Numbered from the stretch's first letter, positions 30,781 to 40,918 are shown. The stretch is DNA of 64,000 bases from Shinella zoogloeoides (GCF_033705735.1 NZ_CP131130.1:2740001-2804000); one strand, 5' to 3'. Notes: a model not told the origin generated them from the letters alone. Made by a program: numbers and translations.

Positions 30781-33700
30781 TCAATATTCCTTCTCGTAGA
30801 AGATGCCCGCACCCGCGCTGCCGGCGCTGCCGGCCTCGCCGCGCAGCTTCAGCCCGCGCCCGACATCGAGGTTGATCACGGCCTTCGCCCCGTTCGTCTC
30901 GGGATCCTGCTTCAGCTCGATATAGGTGCGCTCGTTGAGATACTTGCCGGCCGACACCGCCGCCCGGCCCTCGGCATCCGTCGTGATGTCGAGGTCGTCG
31001 ACGCCGAGCTTGCTGCGCAGGCTGTCGAGCAGGCCGGTGGAGCTGCCGCCGGCAAGCTGGCTGGCCGCCGAGGCAAGCTGCGCGATCTGTACCGCCGAAA
31101 GGTTCGACATGGAACGGTTGAAGATGAGCTGCGCCAGGATTTCATCCTGCGGCAGCGAGGGCGAGGAGGCGAAGGTCACCGTCGGGTTGCTGGCAAGACC
31201 CGTCACGGTCACGGTGATTTCCGTCGTGCCGGCCGTGCTGGAGGCGACGAGATCGACCGTCGGCACCAGCCCGCCCGCAAAGCCGATACGGGCGCTGGTG
31301 AAATCGAGGCGGCGCGTCAGGATCTCCATGCGCCCGCGCTCCAGCTCGAAACCGCCCGAGACGACCGGCGACGCGGACGTGCCGGTGATCTTGAGATTGC
31401 CGCCCATCTCGGCATTGATGCCGCGGCCGCGCACGAAGAGCTGGCCCGGCGATTCGATGGTGAGGTCGAGCGCGATGCCGCGTGAGGCGCCGCTGGAGCC
31501 CTGCTGGCGCTGGACGTCCGCGGTCATGCGCTTGACGTCCGCCGGCGCGTTGCGGTGCTTGATGTCGATTTCCGAAAGCGATGCCGGCAGTTTCTGCGGA
31601 ATGGTGATGTTCGCCTTGTTGATGCGCACCTTGCCGGCGAGCGCCAGGTCCGCGACGGGCCCCTTCAGCGTCAGGTCGCCGGCGATGTTCCCGGTCACCA
31701 GCGTGCCGTCGACATAGACGATGTCGCCGAGCTTGATCGCCACATCGACGGGAAAGCCGCTCGCAGGATCGATCCCGACCGTGCCGCTCGCCGAAAGCTG
31801 CCCGCCGCTCGCCAGCTTGCCGGAGACGGTCTCTATCACCGCCTGGCGCCCGTTCATGTTGACGCGGATCGTGAGGTTCTCGACGGCAAGGTTGCGGCGC
31901 ACGTCGACGAGGCGCGCCCCGCTCGCCGTGATGCTGCCGGTGACGGAAGGCGCCGCCGCCGTGCCGCCGATGGTAAGGTCGACATTGGCATTGCCCGTCA
32001 GCACGAAGCCCTGCGCCGAAAGCTGGCCCTGCAGGGCGCTGAACGGCACCGTGCCATTGAACTTCAGCCCGAGTGGCGTCGCCCCGCCGATGCCGACCGT
32101 GCCGCCGCCGCGGAAGGAAAGCCCGCCGCTACCGGAAAGCACCGTATCGAGGCGCACCTGGTTGTTGGCGAATTCGCCCTTGGCATTGATGTCGAGCGCG
32201 CCGATGCCGGCACCGCGCGTCTGGCTCGTCACCGCGCCCTTCCAGTCGAGCGCATAGTTGACGACGGGAGCCGCCGCCTTGCCCTTCACCGTCACCGTGC
32301 CGCCGATCGCGCCGTCCGCATCGAGCCCGGCGGCGAAATTGTTGACGAGCGCGGCCGGCAGGGCATTGAGCCGCAGCGACAGGTCGAGCGTCTCGCCCGC
32401 CTTGCCGGAAACGGCAACAGAACCGCTGCCCGCCTGGATGGTGAGCCCGTCGAGCGTCGCAACGCCGTTGGTCACGCCGATCGTCGTCGGCTTGGCGAGC
32501 TTGACGGCAATGCGGCGCGGCGCGGCCTCGAAGGCCTGCAGGGCAACATCGAGCCCGCCCTCCCGCTGCAGCACCTTGCCCCTGGTGAGGAGCGGCGCAC
32601 CGTCGAGGCGGCCGGTCAGATCGAAATTCGTCGCCTGTCCTTCCCGGGTGAAGGCAAGCTTCAGCGCCTCCAGCTTGTTCTCGCCCGAGGCGACCTGCTC
32701 GGCGCGCACCGTGCCGGTGATCGCCGCCGTCGCAAGGTCGGTGATGGAAAGGTCGACGGCGGGCTTTGTAATGCTCACGGCATCGCGGCGGATCGAGGCG
32801 CCGGACGCCTGCACGGTGGCAGAAGTCTTGCCGTTGCCCGTCGCGATCTCGACCTGCCCGGACAGATCGCCCGCCGCCTGCTGGCCGGCCATGGCGGCAA
32901 GCAGGCCGAGATCGGGGAAATCGAAGCGGATCGTGCCGTCGGGCATGAAGTTCGGCGCCAGCGCCAGCGAGCCCTTCAGCGTGTTCGGGCCGATCTCGGC
33001 CTCCAGAACCGGCACGGAGATGCGCCCGCCTTCCGAGGTGATGCTGGAGCGCACATTGATCGCCTGCCCGTCGAGCGCGCCGGTCGCCGTCAGTTCGCCG
33101 GAGGGGCTGTCGGCGACCGCCTTGCCCTTCAGAGTCACCACGAGGTCGCTGAGCGTGCGGCCGGAAAGCGTCGCCCCGCTGGAGATGATCTTCGCGGAAA
33201 CGTCGGGCCCGGAAAGCGGTCCCTTCGCGGAAAGCTCGAACGCCGCCTCACCCGCCGCATCCGCAAGCAGCTTGCCGAGATTCAGCACCTTGCCGGTGAG
33301 CGCGGCCTCCACATTGCCTTTGACGAGCGAGACATCGCCCGCCGTCTCCAGCGTGCCGGACTTCACCGTGAGGCCGGAAACCTGAAGCCCGCCGTCGCCG
33401 GCGAGCTGAACCCGGCCCTCCATAGCGATCGTCGTGTCGAACTTGCCGGCAAGGGCCGGCGGCAGCACGGCCGGCAGGGCGAAGAGACGGAAATTGACGT
33501 CCGCCTCGCGGCTTTCCAGCCCGTAGCGGCCGGAAAGCGTGCCGCCGATGCTGGCGCTTTCAAGCGTCGCCGGATCGAAAGCGATCTCGCCGGGCGAGAC
33601 ATTCAGCGTCGCGGTGAGTTTCGCCGGGCCCTTCACCATTCGGTCGACATCGGCATTGGCGAAGACCATGGCGCCAGTTTCGAGCGTCACGTCGATGCGG

Positions 33701-34953
33701 CCGGACTGGTTGGCCACATCGAAGGCATCGCTCCGGGCGGCAAGGCGGATATCCTGGATGCGCCCGGCCGGCAGCTCGGCGGCGGCGACGGTCGCATTGG
33801 CTTCGAGCCTTGCCGCGCTCGCCTCGCCGGTCAGCGAAAGGTCGGCGTCGTGGATCACCACCTGGGCGTCGCCATCGGCGAGCGGCCAGCGGAAATCGAT
33901 AGGACCGTCCTTGCCGGAAAGCTTGACGTCGAGGTCGTTGCTGCCCTTGGCGCTCAGCGTGCCAGAGGCGGCAAGTGTCATCGCGCCCGTCGAGATCGCG
34001 CCCTTCTCGATGCGCAACATGTCCGAACCGTCGAAGGCGGCGACCACGTCGATGCCGGTCTCGCCGGCAAAGAGCGGACGAAGCTGCGGCGGCATCAGCG
34101 CGTCGAACGTACCGCCGCCATTGAGCGCGATGGTATGCAGGCCGCCCTGCGCCAGGTCATGGCGGCCGTCGACCCGCAGCATTTCCGTGCCGTCGAGCGC
34201 GGCGGAAAGCCGTCCCTTCCATTGCGAGAGCGGGCCGTCGCCCGTCAGGCGGATCGCCACGGCCGGCTCGTCCGGCAGCTTGAGCAGCCCCGCCAGAATG
34301 CCGCCCTTCGGCTCGGCGACATCGGCTTCGAGCCGCAGTTCGTTGGCGGCCGGATTAAAGACGATATCGGCCGCGATGCGCGCATCGGGCCGCGCCTTTT
34401 CGGAGGCCGAAAGCTTGATCGCCACGCTGTCCGCCGTCGCATCCCCCCGTCCCGACACGACGATGCGCTGGTCACGGCCGGCAACGCTTCCCGAAACGAA
34501 GAGTTCGGGAATGGCGAGCGAACCCACATGCACCTCGACCGGCAGGCTGAACGGCTTGCTTTCCGTCGGTTCCGCATCGGCCTTGGCCTCCGGCAGGCGG
34601 AGCAGCGAGATCGACGAAGCGGACACCCGCGACGCGTCGAAGCTGAAGAACAGGAGCCGCAGCGGCGACCAGTCGACGGCAAGGTCCCGGATTTCCGCAT
34701 AGGTCCCTTTCTCGTCGCCGAGCGTGATCGCGCCGGCGCGCAGCTTGCCCGTCAGAAGGCCCGAGGGCTCGCTGATCGAGATGACCTGCCCGTTCGCGGC
34801 CGCGATCTTCTCCGCATAGGAAACCGCCAGGCGGGCGCCGCTGTCCGAAAACCCGACGAAGCCCAGCAGCGCGACGGCGAGCACGACGAGGACGGCAAGG
34901 CCGTAGCCGACATAGCGGAGCGTTGCGCGGAGAATTCGGGAAAGCCTGTTCAT
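30781..34953 (-). CDS. tamB: Translocation and assembly module subunit TamB
   Basis: A 1390-residue protein with an N-terminal signal anchor (VGYGLAVLVVLAVALLGFVGF, about 15-36), a very long beta-rich repetitive periplasmic region, and the conserved C-terminal DUF490/TamB domain (about 1000-1390) ending in EKEY. It belongs to the AsmA/TamB superfamily of bridge-like proteins spanning the periplasm, and functions with TamA in outer-membrane protein insertion and lipid transport. It lies 102 bp downstream of tamA on the same strand. Confidence 0.93.
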   Translation of the reverse strand: MNRLSRILRATLRYVGYGLAVLVVLAVALLGFVGFSDSGARLAVSYAEKIAAANGQVISISEPSGLLTGKLRAGAITLGDEKGTYAEIRDLAVDWSPLRLLFFSFDASRVSASSISLLRLPEAKADAEPTESKPFSLPVEVHVGSLAIPELFVSGSVAGRDQRIVVSGRGDATADSVAIKLSASEKARPDARIAADIVFNPAANELRLEADVAEPKGGILAGLLKLPDEPAVAIRLTGDGPLSQWKGRLSAALDGTEMLRVDGRHDLAQGGLHTIALNGGGTFDALMPPQLRPLFAGETGIDVVAAFDGSDMLRIEKGAISTGAMTLAASGTLSAKGSNDLDVKLSGKDGPIDFRWPLADGDAQVVIHDADLSLTGEASAARLEANATVAAAELPAGRIQDIRLAARSDAFDVANQSGRIDVTLETGAMVFANADVDRMVKGPAKLTATLNVSPGEIAFDPATLESASIGGTLSGRYGLESREADVNFRLFALPAVLPPALAGKFDTTIAMEGRVQLAGDGGLQVSGLTVKSGTLETAGDVSLVKGNVEAALTGKVLNLGKLLADAAGEAAFELSAKGPLSGPDVSAKIISSGATLSGRTLSDLVVTLKGKAVADSPSGELTATGALDGQAINVRSSITSEGGRISVPVLEAEIGPNTLKGSLALAPNFMPDGTIRFDFPDLGLLAAMAGQQAAGDLSGQVEIATGNGKTSATVQASGASIRRDAVSITKPAVDLSITDLATAAITGTVRAEQVASGENKLEALKLAFTREGQATNFDLTGRLDGAPLLTRGKVLQREGGLDVALQAFEAAPRRIAVKLAKPTTIGVTNGVATLDGLTIQAGSGSVAVSGKAGETLDLSLRLNALPAALVNNFAAGLDADGAIGGTVTVKGKAAAPVVNYALDWKGAVTSQTRGAGIGALDINAKGEFANNQVRLDTVLSGSGGLSFRGGGTVGIGGATPLGLKFNGTVPFSALQGQLSAQGFVLTGNANVDLTIGGTAAAPSVTGSITASGARLVDVRRNLAVENLTIRVNMNGRQAVIETVSGKLASGGQLSASGTVGIDPASGFPVDVAIKLGDIVYVDGTLVTGNIAGDLTLKGPVADLALAGKVRINKANITIPQKLPASLSEIDIKHRNAPADVKRMTADVQRQQGSSGASRGIALDLTIESPGQLFVRGRGINAEMGGNLKITGTSASPVVSGGFELERGRMEILTRRLDFTSARIGFAGGLVPTVDLVASSTAGTTEITVTVTGLASNPTVTFASSPSLPQDEILAQLIFNRSMSNLSAVQIAQLASAASQLAGGSSTGLLDSLRSKLGVDDLDITTDAEGRAAVSAGKYLNERTYIELKQDPETNGAKAVINLDVGRGLKLRGEAGSAGSAGAGIFYEKEY

Positions 34954-35055
34954 GCTTCATCCATTTCGCGTGCGGGGAGCGCGGAATCGCTCCTCAACGT
35001 CTAGAATCCCAATCGCGCATGCGATCAAGAGCCTAGATGAAAATTGGGGCGACAG

Positions 35056-36978
35056 TCAGAAGGACTGGCCGATGCCGGCATAGACCCCGAAGGAGGTTCC
35101 GCCGGGATATTTCTTCAGCGGCACCGCGACATCGAGGCGGAGCGGCCCGAACGGCGTCGCATAGCGCAGGCCGAGGCCGGCGCCGGCCCGGATATCCTTG
35201 AAATCCGGGATCTCGTCGATCGAGACCGTGCCCGCGTCGATGAAGGGCACAAGGCCGATCGTCTCGGTGATCCCGATGCGGACTTCCGCCGACGCCGCCA
35301 TGTAGGAACGCCCGCCGAGGAGCTGGTTCGCCCCGTTGCGCGGCGAGATCTCCTGGTAGCCGTAGCCGCGCACCGTACCGCCGCCGCCGAGATAGAAGCG
35401 GCGCGTCGCCGGAATGTCGGAAAGCTGGTCGCCGCCGATGATCGTGCCGCCGGCAAGCTTGCCCGCGAGCACGAAGCGATCCTCCGCGCCGAGCGCCTTG
35501 TAGCCGGTGATCGCGCCTTCGAAGCTGGAGAAGAACGTGCCGCGTTGCGTTTCGTAGCTCGGCTTCGCGTTGATCAGGAAGCGGTAGCCTTCCGTCGGGT
35601 TCAGCTTGTCGTCGCGGGTGTCGCGCACATATTCGATCGGAATGCTCGCCGTCAGGTACTTGTTCTTGCCGAACGCGTCCTCGACATCGGCCCAGCTCAG
35701 CTCGGCGCCCGCGCTCACCGTGTCCTTGTCGGAAAGCTCGACGCTGACGCCCGCAGCCGCCGTGGTGGTGAAGGCCTTGTAGGCGTCGGGATCGACGATC
35801 GAGGCCTTGAGGCTGGCATTGAACGTCGAGGCCGGGCCGAAGGCGCCGGGCTTGGAGAAGAGGATGGCGGTCGAATAGTCGAGATCGCCGATATCCGATT
35901 CCCCGATCCGGTTGACCGACCCTTCGATGCGCAGCGATTCGGCCTGGCCGAAAAGGTTGCGATGCCCCCAATATCCCTGCAGGCCGATGCCGTCCGTGTT
36001 CGAATATTGCGCGCCGACGCCGAAATAGCGGTGCTTGCCCTCGGAGACCTCGATGGTCATCGGCAGTGAACCGTCGGGCGCGAGCTTGGAGGCCTCGCGG
36101 ATCGTCACGCTTGAAAAGACGCCGAGCGCGCGCAGCCGCTCCGACGCCTTGGTCAGCGCTTCCGGCGAATAGGGTTGGCCGGCATTGATACGCGAATAGC
36201 GCTGCACGAAACCGGGATCGACCGTCTTGGTGCCGTTGACGCCGACCGCGCCGACGGGCGCGACCGGCCCGCCCTCGGCGGCGATCACCACGTCGACGGT
36301 CTGCGTCTTGTGGTCGGCGGTGGCGTTGCGCTCGGTCAGCTTGGCCAGCGGCCGGCCTTCCGCCTTGAGATCGACGACGACCTTCTCGCCGGCCTTGAGG
36401 ATGATGGTAGAATCGGCCCGCGCACCCGGCACCAGCCCGTAATCGGCCGGATTGCGTCCCTCGGCATCGCCCGAAAAGGCCACCTCACCGAAGGTGAAGA
36501 CCGGGCCGGGCTCGACGCTGATCGTCACCGGGATCGCGCCGCGGTGGTTGAATTCCGGGTTGGGCGGCAGAGAATCGAGGTCCTGCCCGTTGACCGTCAC
36601 GTTCACCACGCCGCCATAGCGGCCGTTCTCGTAGAGCGCGGCAAGGATGCGGTCGCGGTCGTCGCGCGCCTTGATGACGAGGCCGAGGTCGCCGGAGACC
36701 GGCGTCCCCTCGTCCTGCTTCAGATAGGCGGCATTCTCGACGGCCTTCGTGAGGTCGCCGTCCTCGGTGCCCGGATCGAGTGTCAGCGAATAATCGACCG
36801 GATCGATGACCTCGGCGGTGTCCTTCTCCTTTTCGAAGAATTTCATGCCGAAGAGTTCGAAGGCAAGAGCCGGATTTGCGGCCAGCGGACCACAGACGAG
36901 CGCTGCGGCGACCGCGAGGGCGGTGCCAGCCTTCAGAAACGCAAAACTCTTTTCCGGCCGGTTCACTTTATCCCGCAT
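35056..36978 (-). CDS. tamA: Outer membrane assembly factor TamA (BamA/TamA family)
   Basis: A 640-residue Omp85-family protein. A signal peptide (ends near residue 39, ANPALA) is followed by POTRA-like domains (about 55-330), then a 16-strand surface-antigen barrel with GGGGTVRGYGYQEISPR near the conserved RGY motif of Omp85 barrels. It ends in Phe, as expected for an outer-membrane barrel (IGQSF). It acts with the downstream TamB. Confidence 0.94.
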   Translation of the reverse strand: MRDKVNRPEKSFAFLKAGTALAVAAALVCGPLAANPALAFELFGMKFFEKEKDTAEVIDPVDYSLTLDPGTEDGDLTKAVENAAYLKQDEGTPVSGDLGLVIKARDDRDRILAALYENGRYGGVVNVTVNGQDLDSLPPNPEFNHRGAIPVTISVEPGPVFTFGEVAFSGDAEGRNPADYGLVPGARADSTIILKAGEKVVVDLKAEGRPLAKLTERNATADHKTQTVDVVIAAEGGPVAPVGAVGVNGTKTVDPGFVQRYSRINAGQPYSPEALTKASERLRALGVFSSVTIREASKLAPDGSLPMTIEVSEGKHRYFGVGAQYSNTDGIGLQGYWGHRNLFGQAESLRIEGSVNRIGESDIGDLDYSTAILFSKPGAFGPASTFNASLKASIVDPDAYKAFTTTAAAGVSVELSDKDTVSAGAELSWADVEDAFGKNKYLTASIPIEYVRDTRDDKLNPTEGYRFLINAKPSYETQRGTFFSSFEGAITGYKALGAEDRFVLAGKLAGGTIIGGDQLSDIPATRRFYLGGGGTVRGYGYQEISPRNGANQLLGGRSYMAASAEVRIGITETIGLVPFIDAGTVSIDEIPDFKDIRAGAGLGLRYATPFGPLRLDVAVPLKKYPGGTSFGVYAGIGQSF

Positions 36979-37186
36979 CCGCAGCTATCCGTCGCCTTTC
37001 TCCTTCAAGGTGCGGTGCGCGAACGGCTTCCGACACGGACTTCAGGCGCTCCGATCCATCCGGAGCTCTCAGGCAGGAAAAGACCCTAACGTGTTAGGTT
37101 TTCCGTAATGTTAACGGCGGTTTTACACGCAGGCGCGCCAGATTTGAAGCGTCGCAGGCGATTTTATGCCGGCGGCAGGCAAGCAA

Positions 37187-37211
37187 AAGCCCCGGAGAAC
37201 CTCCGGGGCTT
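37187..37211 (-). terminator. Terminator of the glycine-zipper lipoprotein gene
   Basis: A perfect 10-bp stem AAGCCCCGGA/TCCGGGGCTT (37187-37196 with 37202-37211) with a 5-nt loop; on the minus strand it is followed by TTTGCTTG. It lies 25 bp past the stop codon of the lipoprotein gene. Confidence 0.8.
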
Positions 37212-37235
37212 CGCATAGGTTGCAGCCGTTGGCGA

Positions 37236-37502
37236 TCAATAATAGTCGCGCGGGCAACGATCGATATAGCGACGACCGTGGCGGTCGCGGTAGTAGCACT
37301 GACCGGGCTGATCGGAAACGCTGCCGATCACGGCGCCGGAAACGCCACCGATGGCGGCACCGACAGCCGCACCACGGACGTTACCGGTGACGGCACCGCC
37401 GATGATCGCGCCGGAGACGGCGCCGATACCTGCACCCTTTTCCGTCTGCGTGCAGCTGGCAACGGCCATGCCGACCAGAACGAGCGCAATGATTTTCTTC
37501 AT
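37236..37502 (-). CDS. Glycine-zipper lipoprotein (17-kDa antigen-like)
   Basis: An 88-residue protein. A lipoprotein signal peptide with lipobox VASC (Cys17) is followed by a glycine-zipper segment (GAGIGAVSGAIIGGAVTGNVRGAAVGAAIGG type, about 23-60) and a basic, Tyr-rich end CYYRDRHGRRYIDRCPRDYY. Family knowledge: outer-membrane lipoproteins of the Rickettsia 17-kDa surface antigen type, function poorly defined. The start ATG follows GGAGAAGG. An upstream in-frame extension lacks a ribosome site. Confidence 0.88.
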   Translation of the reverse strand: MKKIIALVLVGMAVASCTQTEKGAGIGAVSGAIIGGAVTGNVRGAAVGAAIGGVSGAVIGSVSDQPGQCYYRDRHGRRYIDRCPRDYY

Positions 37503-37958
37503 GAACCTTCTCCAAAGTTGAACGGCGGCCCGGTTTTCCGGGTCCACCCTGCCCCCTTCTACTCAGCAACATACCGGGGCCGTCGACGACGGTCAGGTCT
37601 GTCCGACACTGAAAATATCGCCGGAAACAGGGAAGTCCATGGTTGGAAAGTATTTTTTTACGGCGCGAATAAACAGCGTTTCCGTTTCGTTTTAACGCCC
37701 TCGACATGCAGGCGCTCACGAGAAATTTCACCCGCCGTTGAAAGTACCGGTTGATCGCCGGGTCAAAACGTCAAATGATGTGATTGCCGGGGCGCACAGG
37801 GGATGGAGGATTTCCCGTCGCGCCCGCAGTGCCGGAACAGATGCATGCGAAGACAATGCTGGCGTCATTAGATCCCGGGCCCGCGTCGTGAGGACGCCCG
37901 CTGCATGCCACGTCGGATCGAACGGCCCAGCGGTGCATGAACCGCCAGGGAGGAACGA
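37503..37958. other. Divergent intergenic region between lipoprotein and coxS
   Basis: 456 bp with no credible gene. It contains a 13-bp palindrome CCGTCG-A-CGACGG (37580-37592) and an AT-rich patch around 37645-37695 that may carry the promoter of either flanking gene. I found no convincing regulatory consensus. The region before coxS (37720-37950) is GC-rich without structure that I can name. Confidence 0.35.
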
Positions 37959-38450
37959 ATGGCGAAAGTGGCAATGACCGTCAATGGCAGGAAGGTGAGC
38001 AAGGAGTGCGAGGACCGCACCCTCCTTGTGCATTTCCTGCGCGACCAGCTCAGTCTTACCGGAACCCATGTCGGCTGCGATACGTCCCAGTGCGGCGCCT
38101 GCGTCGTACATATGGACGGCAAGGCCGTGAAGAGCTGTTCCATCCTCGCGGCCCAGGCCGCCGGCTCCGAAATCCTCACCATCGAGGGCCTTGCGGCCAA
38201 TGGCGAACTGCATCCCGTGCAGGCCGCCTTCAAGGCCAATCACGGCCTGCAATGCGGCTTCTGCACGCCCGGCATGGTGATGACGGCGGTCGACATGATC
38301 AACCGCCATGGCGGAAAACTCGACGAGCAGACGGTTCGCGAGAACCTCGAAGGCAATATCTGTCGATGCACCGGCTACCACAACATCGTGAAAGCCATCC
38401 TCGCCGCCGCGGAGGAAATGAGCGCGGCAGGCCGGCAGGCTGCGGAATAG
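37959..38450 (+). CDS. Xanthine dehydrogenase/CO dehydrogenase family small subunit (2x[2Fe-2S])
   Basis: A 163-residue iron-sulfur subunit. The N-terminal plant-type ferredoxin domain has [15 protein letters not shown] and CS; the C-terminal helical domain has CGFCTPGM and CRCTGY for the second [2Fe-2S] cluster. It relays electrons from the Mo subunit to FAD. It is first in a small-large-medium (S-L-M) operon. The ATG follows GGGAGGAACGA. Confidence 0.93.
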   Translation: MAKVAMTVNGRKVSKECEDRTLLVHFLRDQLSLTGTHVGCDTSQCGACVVHMDGKAVKSCSILAAQAAGSEILTIEGLAANGELHPVQAAFKANHGLQCGFCTPGMVMTAVDMINRHGGKLDEQTVRENLEGNICRCTGYHNIVKAILAAAEEMSAAGRQAAE

Positions 38451-38452
38451 GC

Positions 38453-38538
38453 GTCAGGCAACAGGCAGCAGCCGATTGGCGGCCAGTTGCGCGACGGTGA
38501 AATCCCGAACGCCTGTTGGCCGGTGCCTGCTGCCTCAC
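38453..38538. repeat. Imperfect 21-bp inverted repeat between small and large subunit genes
   Basis: The 107-bp gap between the two subunit genes holds arms at 38453-38473 and 38518-38538. Their cores AGGCAGCAG-type and CTGCTGCCT-type sequence pair with about three mismatches around a 44-nt loop. It could form an mRNA stem-loop that separates expression of the two subunits, or be a dispersed palindromic element. Confidence 0.5.
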
Positions 38539-38557
38539 TTCTCTGGAGGAGATGAAG

Positions 38558-40906
38558 ATGGGTGTCGAAGGCATCGGCGCGCGCGTCGCGCGAAAGGAAG
38601 ACAAGCGGTTCCTCATGGGCCAGGGGCGCTACACGGATGACATGTCCGTGCCGGGCATGCGCTACGCCGCATTCGTGCGCTCGCCGCATGCGCATGCGAG
38701 AATCAAAGGCATCGACACGTCGGCGGCGGAGGACATGCCGGGCGTCATCGCCGTACTCAACGGCAGGCAGATGCTCGACGACGGCATCGGCAACCTGATC
38801 TGCGGCTGGATGATCCATTCCAAGGACGGCACCCCCATGAAGATGGGCGCCTGGCGGCCATTGGCGCACGAGACGGTGCGCTATGTCGGCGATGCCGTGG
38901 CGATTATCGTGGCCGACAGCATGGGCGAGGCGCGCGACGCGGCCGAAGCCGTCGTCGTCGACTACGAGGTCCTGCCCGCCGTCACCGATGCGGTGAAGGC
39001 GCTGGAGGCCGGCCAGCCGCAGCTCCACCCGGAAGCCCCCGGCAACCTCATCTACGACTGGGAGATCGGCGACAGCGCCGCGACGGATGCCGCCATCGCC
39101 GCGGCCGCCCATGTCACGGAGATGAAGATCGTCAACAACCGCCTCGCGCCGAACCCGATGGAGCCGCGCGCCGCGCTCGGCATCTACGATTCGGCCGAGG
39201 ATCACTACACCTGCTACACGACGAGCCAGAACCCCCATGTCGCGCGCCTCGTGATGAGCGCCTTCTACAATGTCGCGCCGGAAAACAAGCTGCGCGTCAT
39301 CGCCCCCGACGTCGGCGGCGGCTTCGGCTCGAAGATCTATATCTATCCGGAAGAGATTGTCTGTCTGTGGGCCTCGAAGCGATCCGGCGTTCCGGTGAAA
39401 TGGACGAGCGACCGTACCGAAGCCTTCCTCACCGACGCCCATGGCCGCGACCATGTCTCGACGGTCAAGATGGCCTTCGACGCGAACAACCGCGTCACGG
39501 CGCTGAAGGTCGACACCATCGCCAATTTCGGCGCCTATATGTCGCTCTTCTCCTCCGCCGTGCCGACCTATCTCTATGCGACGCTGCTCTCCGGCCAGTA
39601 CAATTTCCCGGCCATCCACGCCAATGTGCGGGCCGTCTACACCAACACCGTCGCCGTCGACGCCTATCGCGGCGCCGGTCGGCCGGAGGCAACCTATCTG
39701 CTGGAACGGACCATGGAGACGGCGGCGCGCGAACTCGGCGTTTCGCCGGCCGAACTTCGCCGCATCAACTTCATCCGCTCCTTCCCGCACCAGACGCCCG
39801 TCATCATGAACTACGACGCCGGCGACTACGAAGCGTCGCTGGAGGCCGCCATGGCGGCGGCCGACTGGAACGGCTTCCCGGCCCGCAAGGCGGAGGCCGC
39901 CAGCCGCGGCATGAAGCGCGGCATCGGCATGAGCTGCTATATCGAGGCCTGCGGCATCGCGCCGTCCGCCGCGGTCGGCTCGCTCGGCGCGGGCGTCGGC
40001 CTCTGGGAATCGGCGGAGGTGCGCGTCAATGCCGTCGGCACGATCGAGGTGTTGACCGGCTCCCACAGCCACGGCCAGGGCCATGAGACGACTTTCGCCC
40101 AGCTCGTCGCCGACCGCTTCGGCGTGCCGATCGACAGCGTCTCCATCGTGCATGGCGACACGGACAAGGTGCAGATGGGCATGGGCACCTACGGTTCCCG
40201 CTCCGGCGCGGTCGGCATGTCCGCCGTCGTCAAGGCGCTCGACAAGGTGGAGGCGAAAGCCAAGAAGATCGCCGCGCACCTGATGGAAGCCGACGAGAGC
40301 GACATCGTCGTCGAGAACGGCGCGCTGAAGGTCGCCGGCACCGACAAGTCGGTTCCCTGGTTCCAGATGGCGCTCGCCGCCTACACGGCGCACAACCTGC
40401 CCTCCGGCATGGAGCCGGGCCTCAAGGAAGGCGCCTTCTACGATCCGGCCAACTTCACCTTCCCGGCCGGCTGCTACATCTGCGAGGTCGAGATCGACCC
40501 GGAAACGGGCAAGACGAAGATCGTCCAGTTCGTCGCCGCCGACGACTTCGGCAACATCATCAACCCGATGATCGTCGAGGGACAGGTGCATGGCGGCATC
40601 GCGCAGGGCATCGGCCAGGCGCTGCTGGAGGGCGTCCACTACGACCCGGAAACCGGCCAGCTCCTGACGGCGAGCTACATGGACTACACCATGCCGCGCG
40701 CCGACGACCTGCCCTCCTTCCAGGTCTCGCACCAGGTCACGCCCTGCCCGAACAATCCGCTCGGCATCAAGGGCTGCGGCGAGGCGGGCGCCATCGGCTC
40801 GCCGCCCGCGCTGATGAACGCCATCACCGACGCCATCGGCAACAACGACCTCACCATGCCCGCGACGCCCCAGAAGGTCTGGGCGGCGCTGGCGGCAAGC
40901 AACTGA
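38558..40906 (+). CDS. Form II CO-dehydrogenase-like molybdenum hydroxylase, large subunit
   Basis: A 782-residue molybdopterin subunit of the xanthine dehydrogenase superfamily. The active-site loop reads AYRGAGR (369-375), which defines form II (BMS-type) CoxL; true CO dehydrogenases (form I) have AYRCSFR with the Cu-ligating Cys, absent here. Other motifs: GGGFGSK (253-259) and the C-terminal GCGEAGAIG with the catalytic Glu. Substrate is therefore unresolved and may be an aldehyde or N-heterocycle. The start ATG (38558) follows GGAGGA by 7 nt; an ATG 6 nt upstream overlaps that site. Confidence 0.9.
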   Translation: MGVEGIGARVARKEDKRFLMGQGRYTDDMSVPGMRYAAFVRSPHAHARIKGIDTSAAEDMPGVIAVLNGRQMLDDGIGNLICGWMIHSKDGTPMKMGAWRPLAHETVRYVGDAVAIIVADSMGEARDAAEAVVVDYEVLPAVTDAVKALEAGQPQLHPEAPGNLIYDWEIGDSAATDAAIAAAAHVTEMKIVNNRLAPNPMEPRAALGIYDSAEDHYTCYTTSQNPHVARLVMSAFYNVAPENKLRVIAPDVGGGFGSKIYIYPEEIVCLWASKRSGVPVKWTSDRTEAFLTDAHGRDHVSTVKMAFDANNRVTALKVDTIANFGAYMSLFSSAVPTYLYATLLSGQYNFPAIHANVRAVYTNTVAVDAYRGAGRPEATYLLERTMETAARELGVSPAELRRINFIRSFPHQTPVIMNYDAGDYEASLEAAMAAADWNGFPARKAEAASRGMKRGIGMSCYIEACGIAPSAAVGSLGAGVGLWESAEVRVNAVGTIEVLTGSHSHGQGHETTFAQLVADRFGVPIDSVSIVHGDTDKVQMGMGTYGSRSGAVGMSAVVKALDKVEAKAKKIAAHLMEADESDIVVENGALKVAGTDKSVPWFQMALAAYTAHNLPSGMEPGLKEGAFYDPANFTFPAGCYICEVEIDPETGKTKIVQFVAADDFGNIINPMIVEGQVHGGIAQGIGQALLEGVHYDPETGQLLTASYMDYTMPRADDLPSFQVSHQVTPCPNNPLGIKGCGEAGAIGSPPALMNAITDAIGNNDLTMPATPQKVWAALAASN

Positions 40907-40918
40907 CGGGAGGAAGCC

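Noticed and set aside
31555..35004. A 1149-codon plus-strand frame opposite tamB
   Set aside because: Antisense shadow of the repetitive tamB coding sequence; rich in Arg/His/Gly with no motif.
37676..37700. TTTCGTTTTAAC match to the GlpR box upstream of coxS
   Set aside because: Only one box, no partner and no promoter hexamers around it; probably chance in an AT-rich patch.
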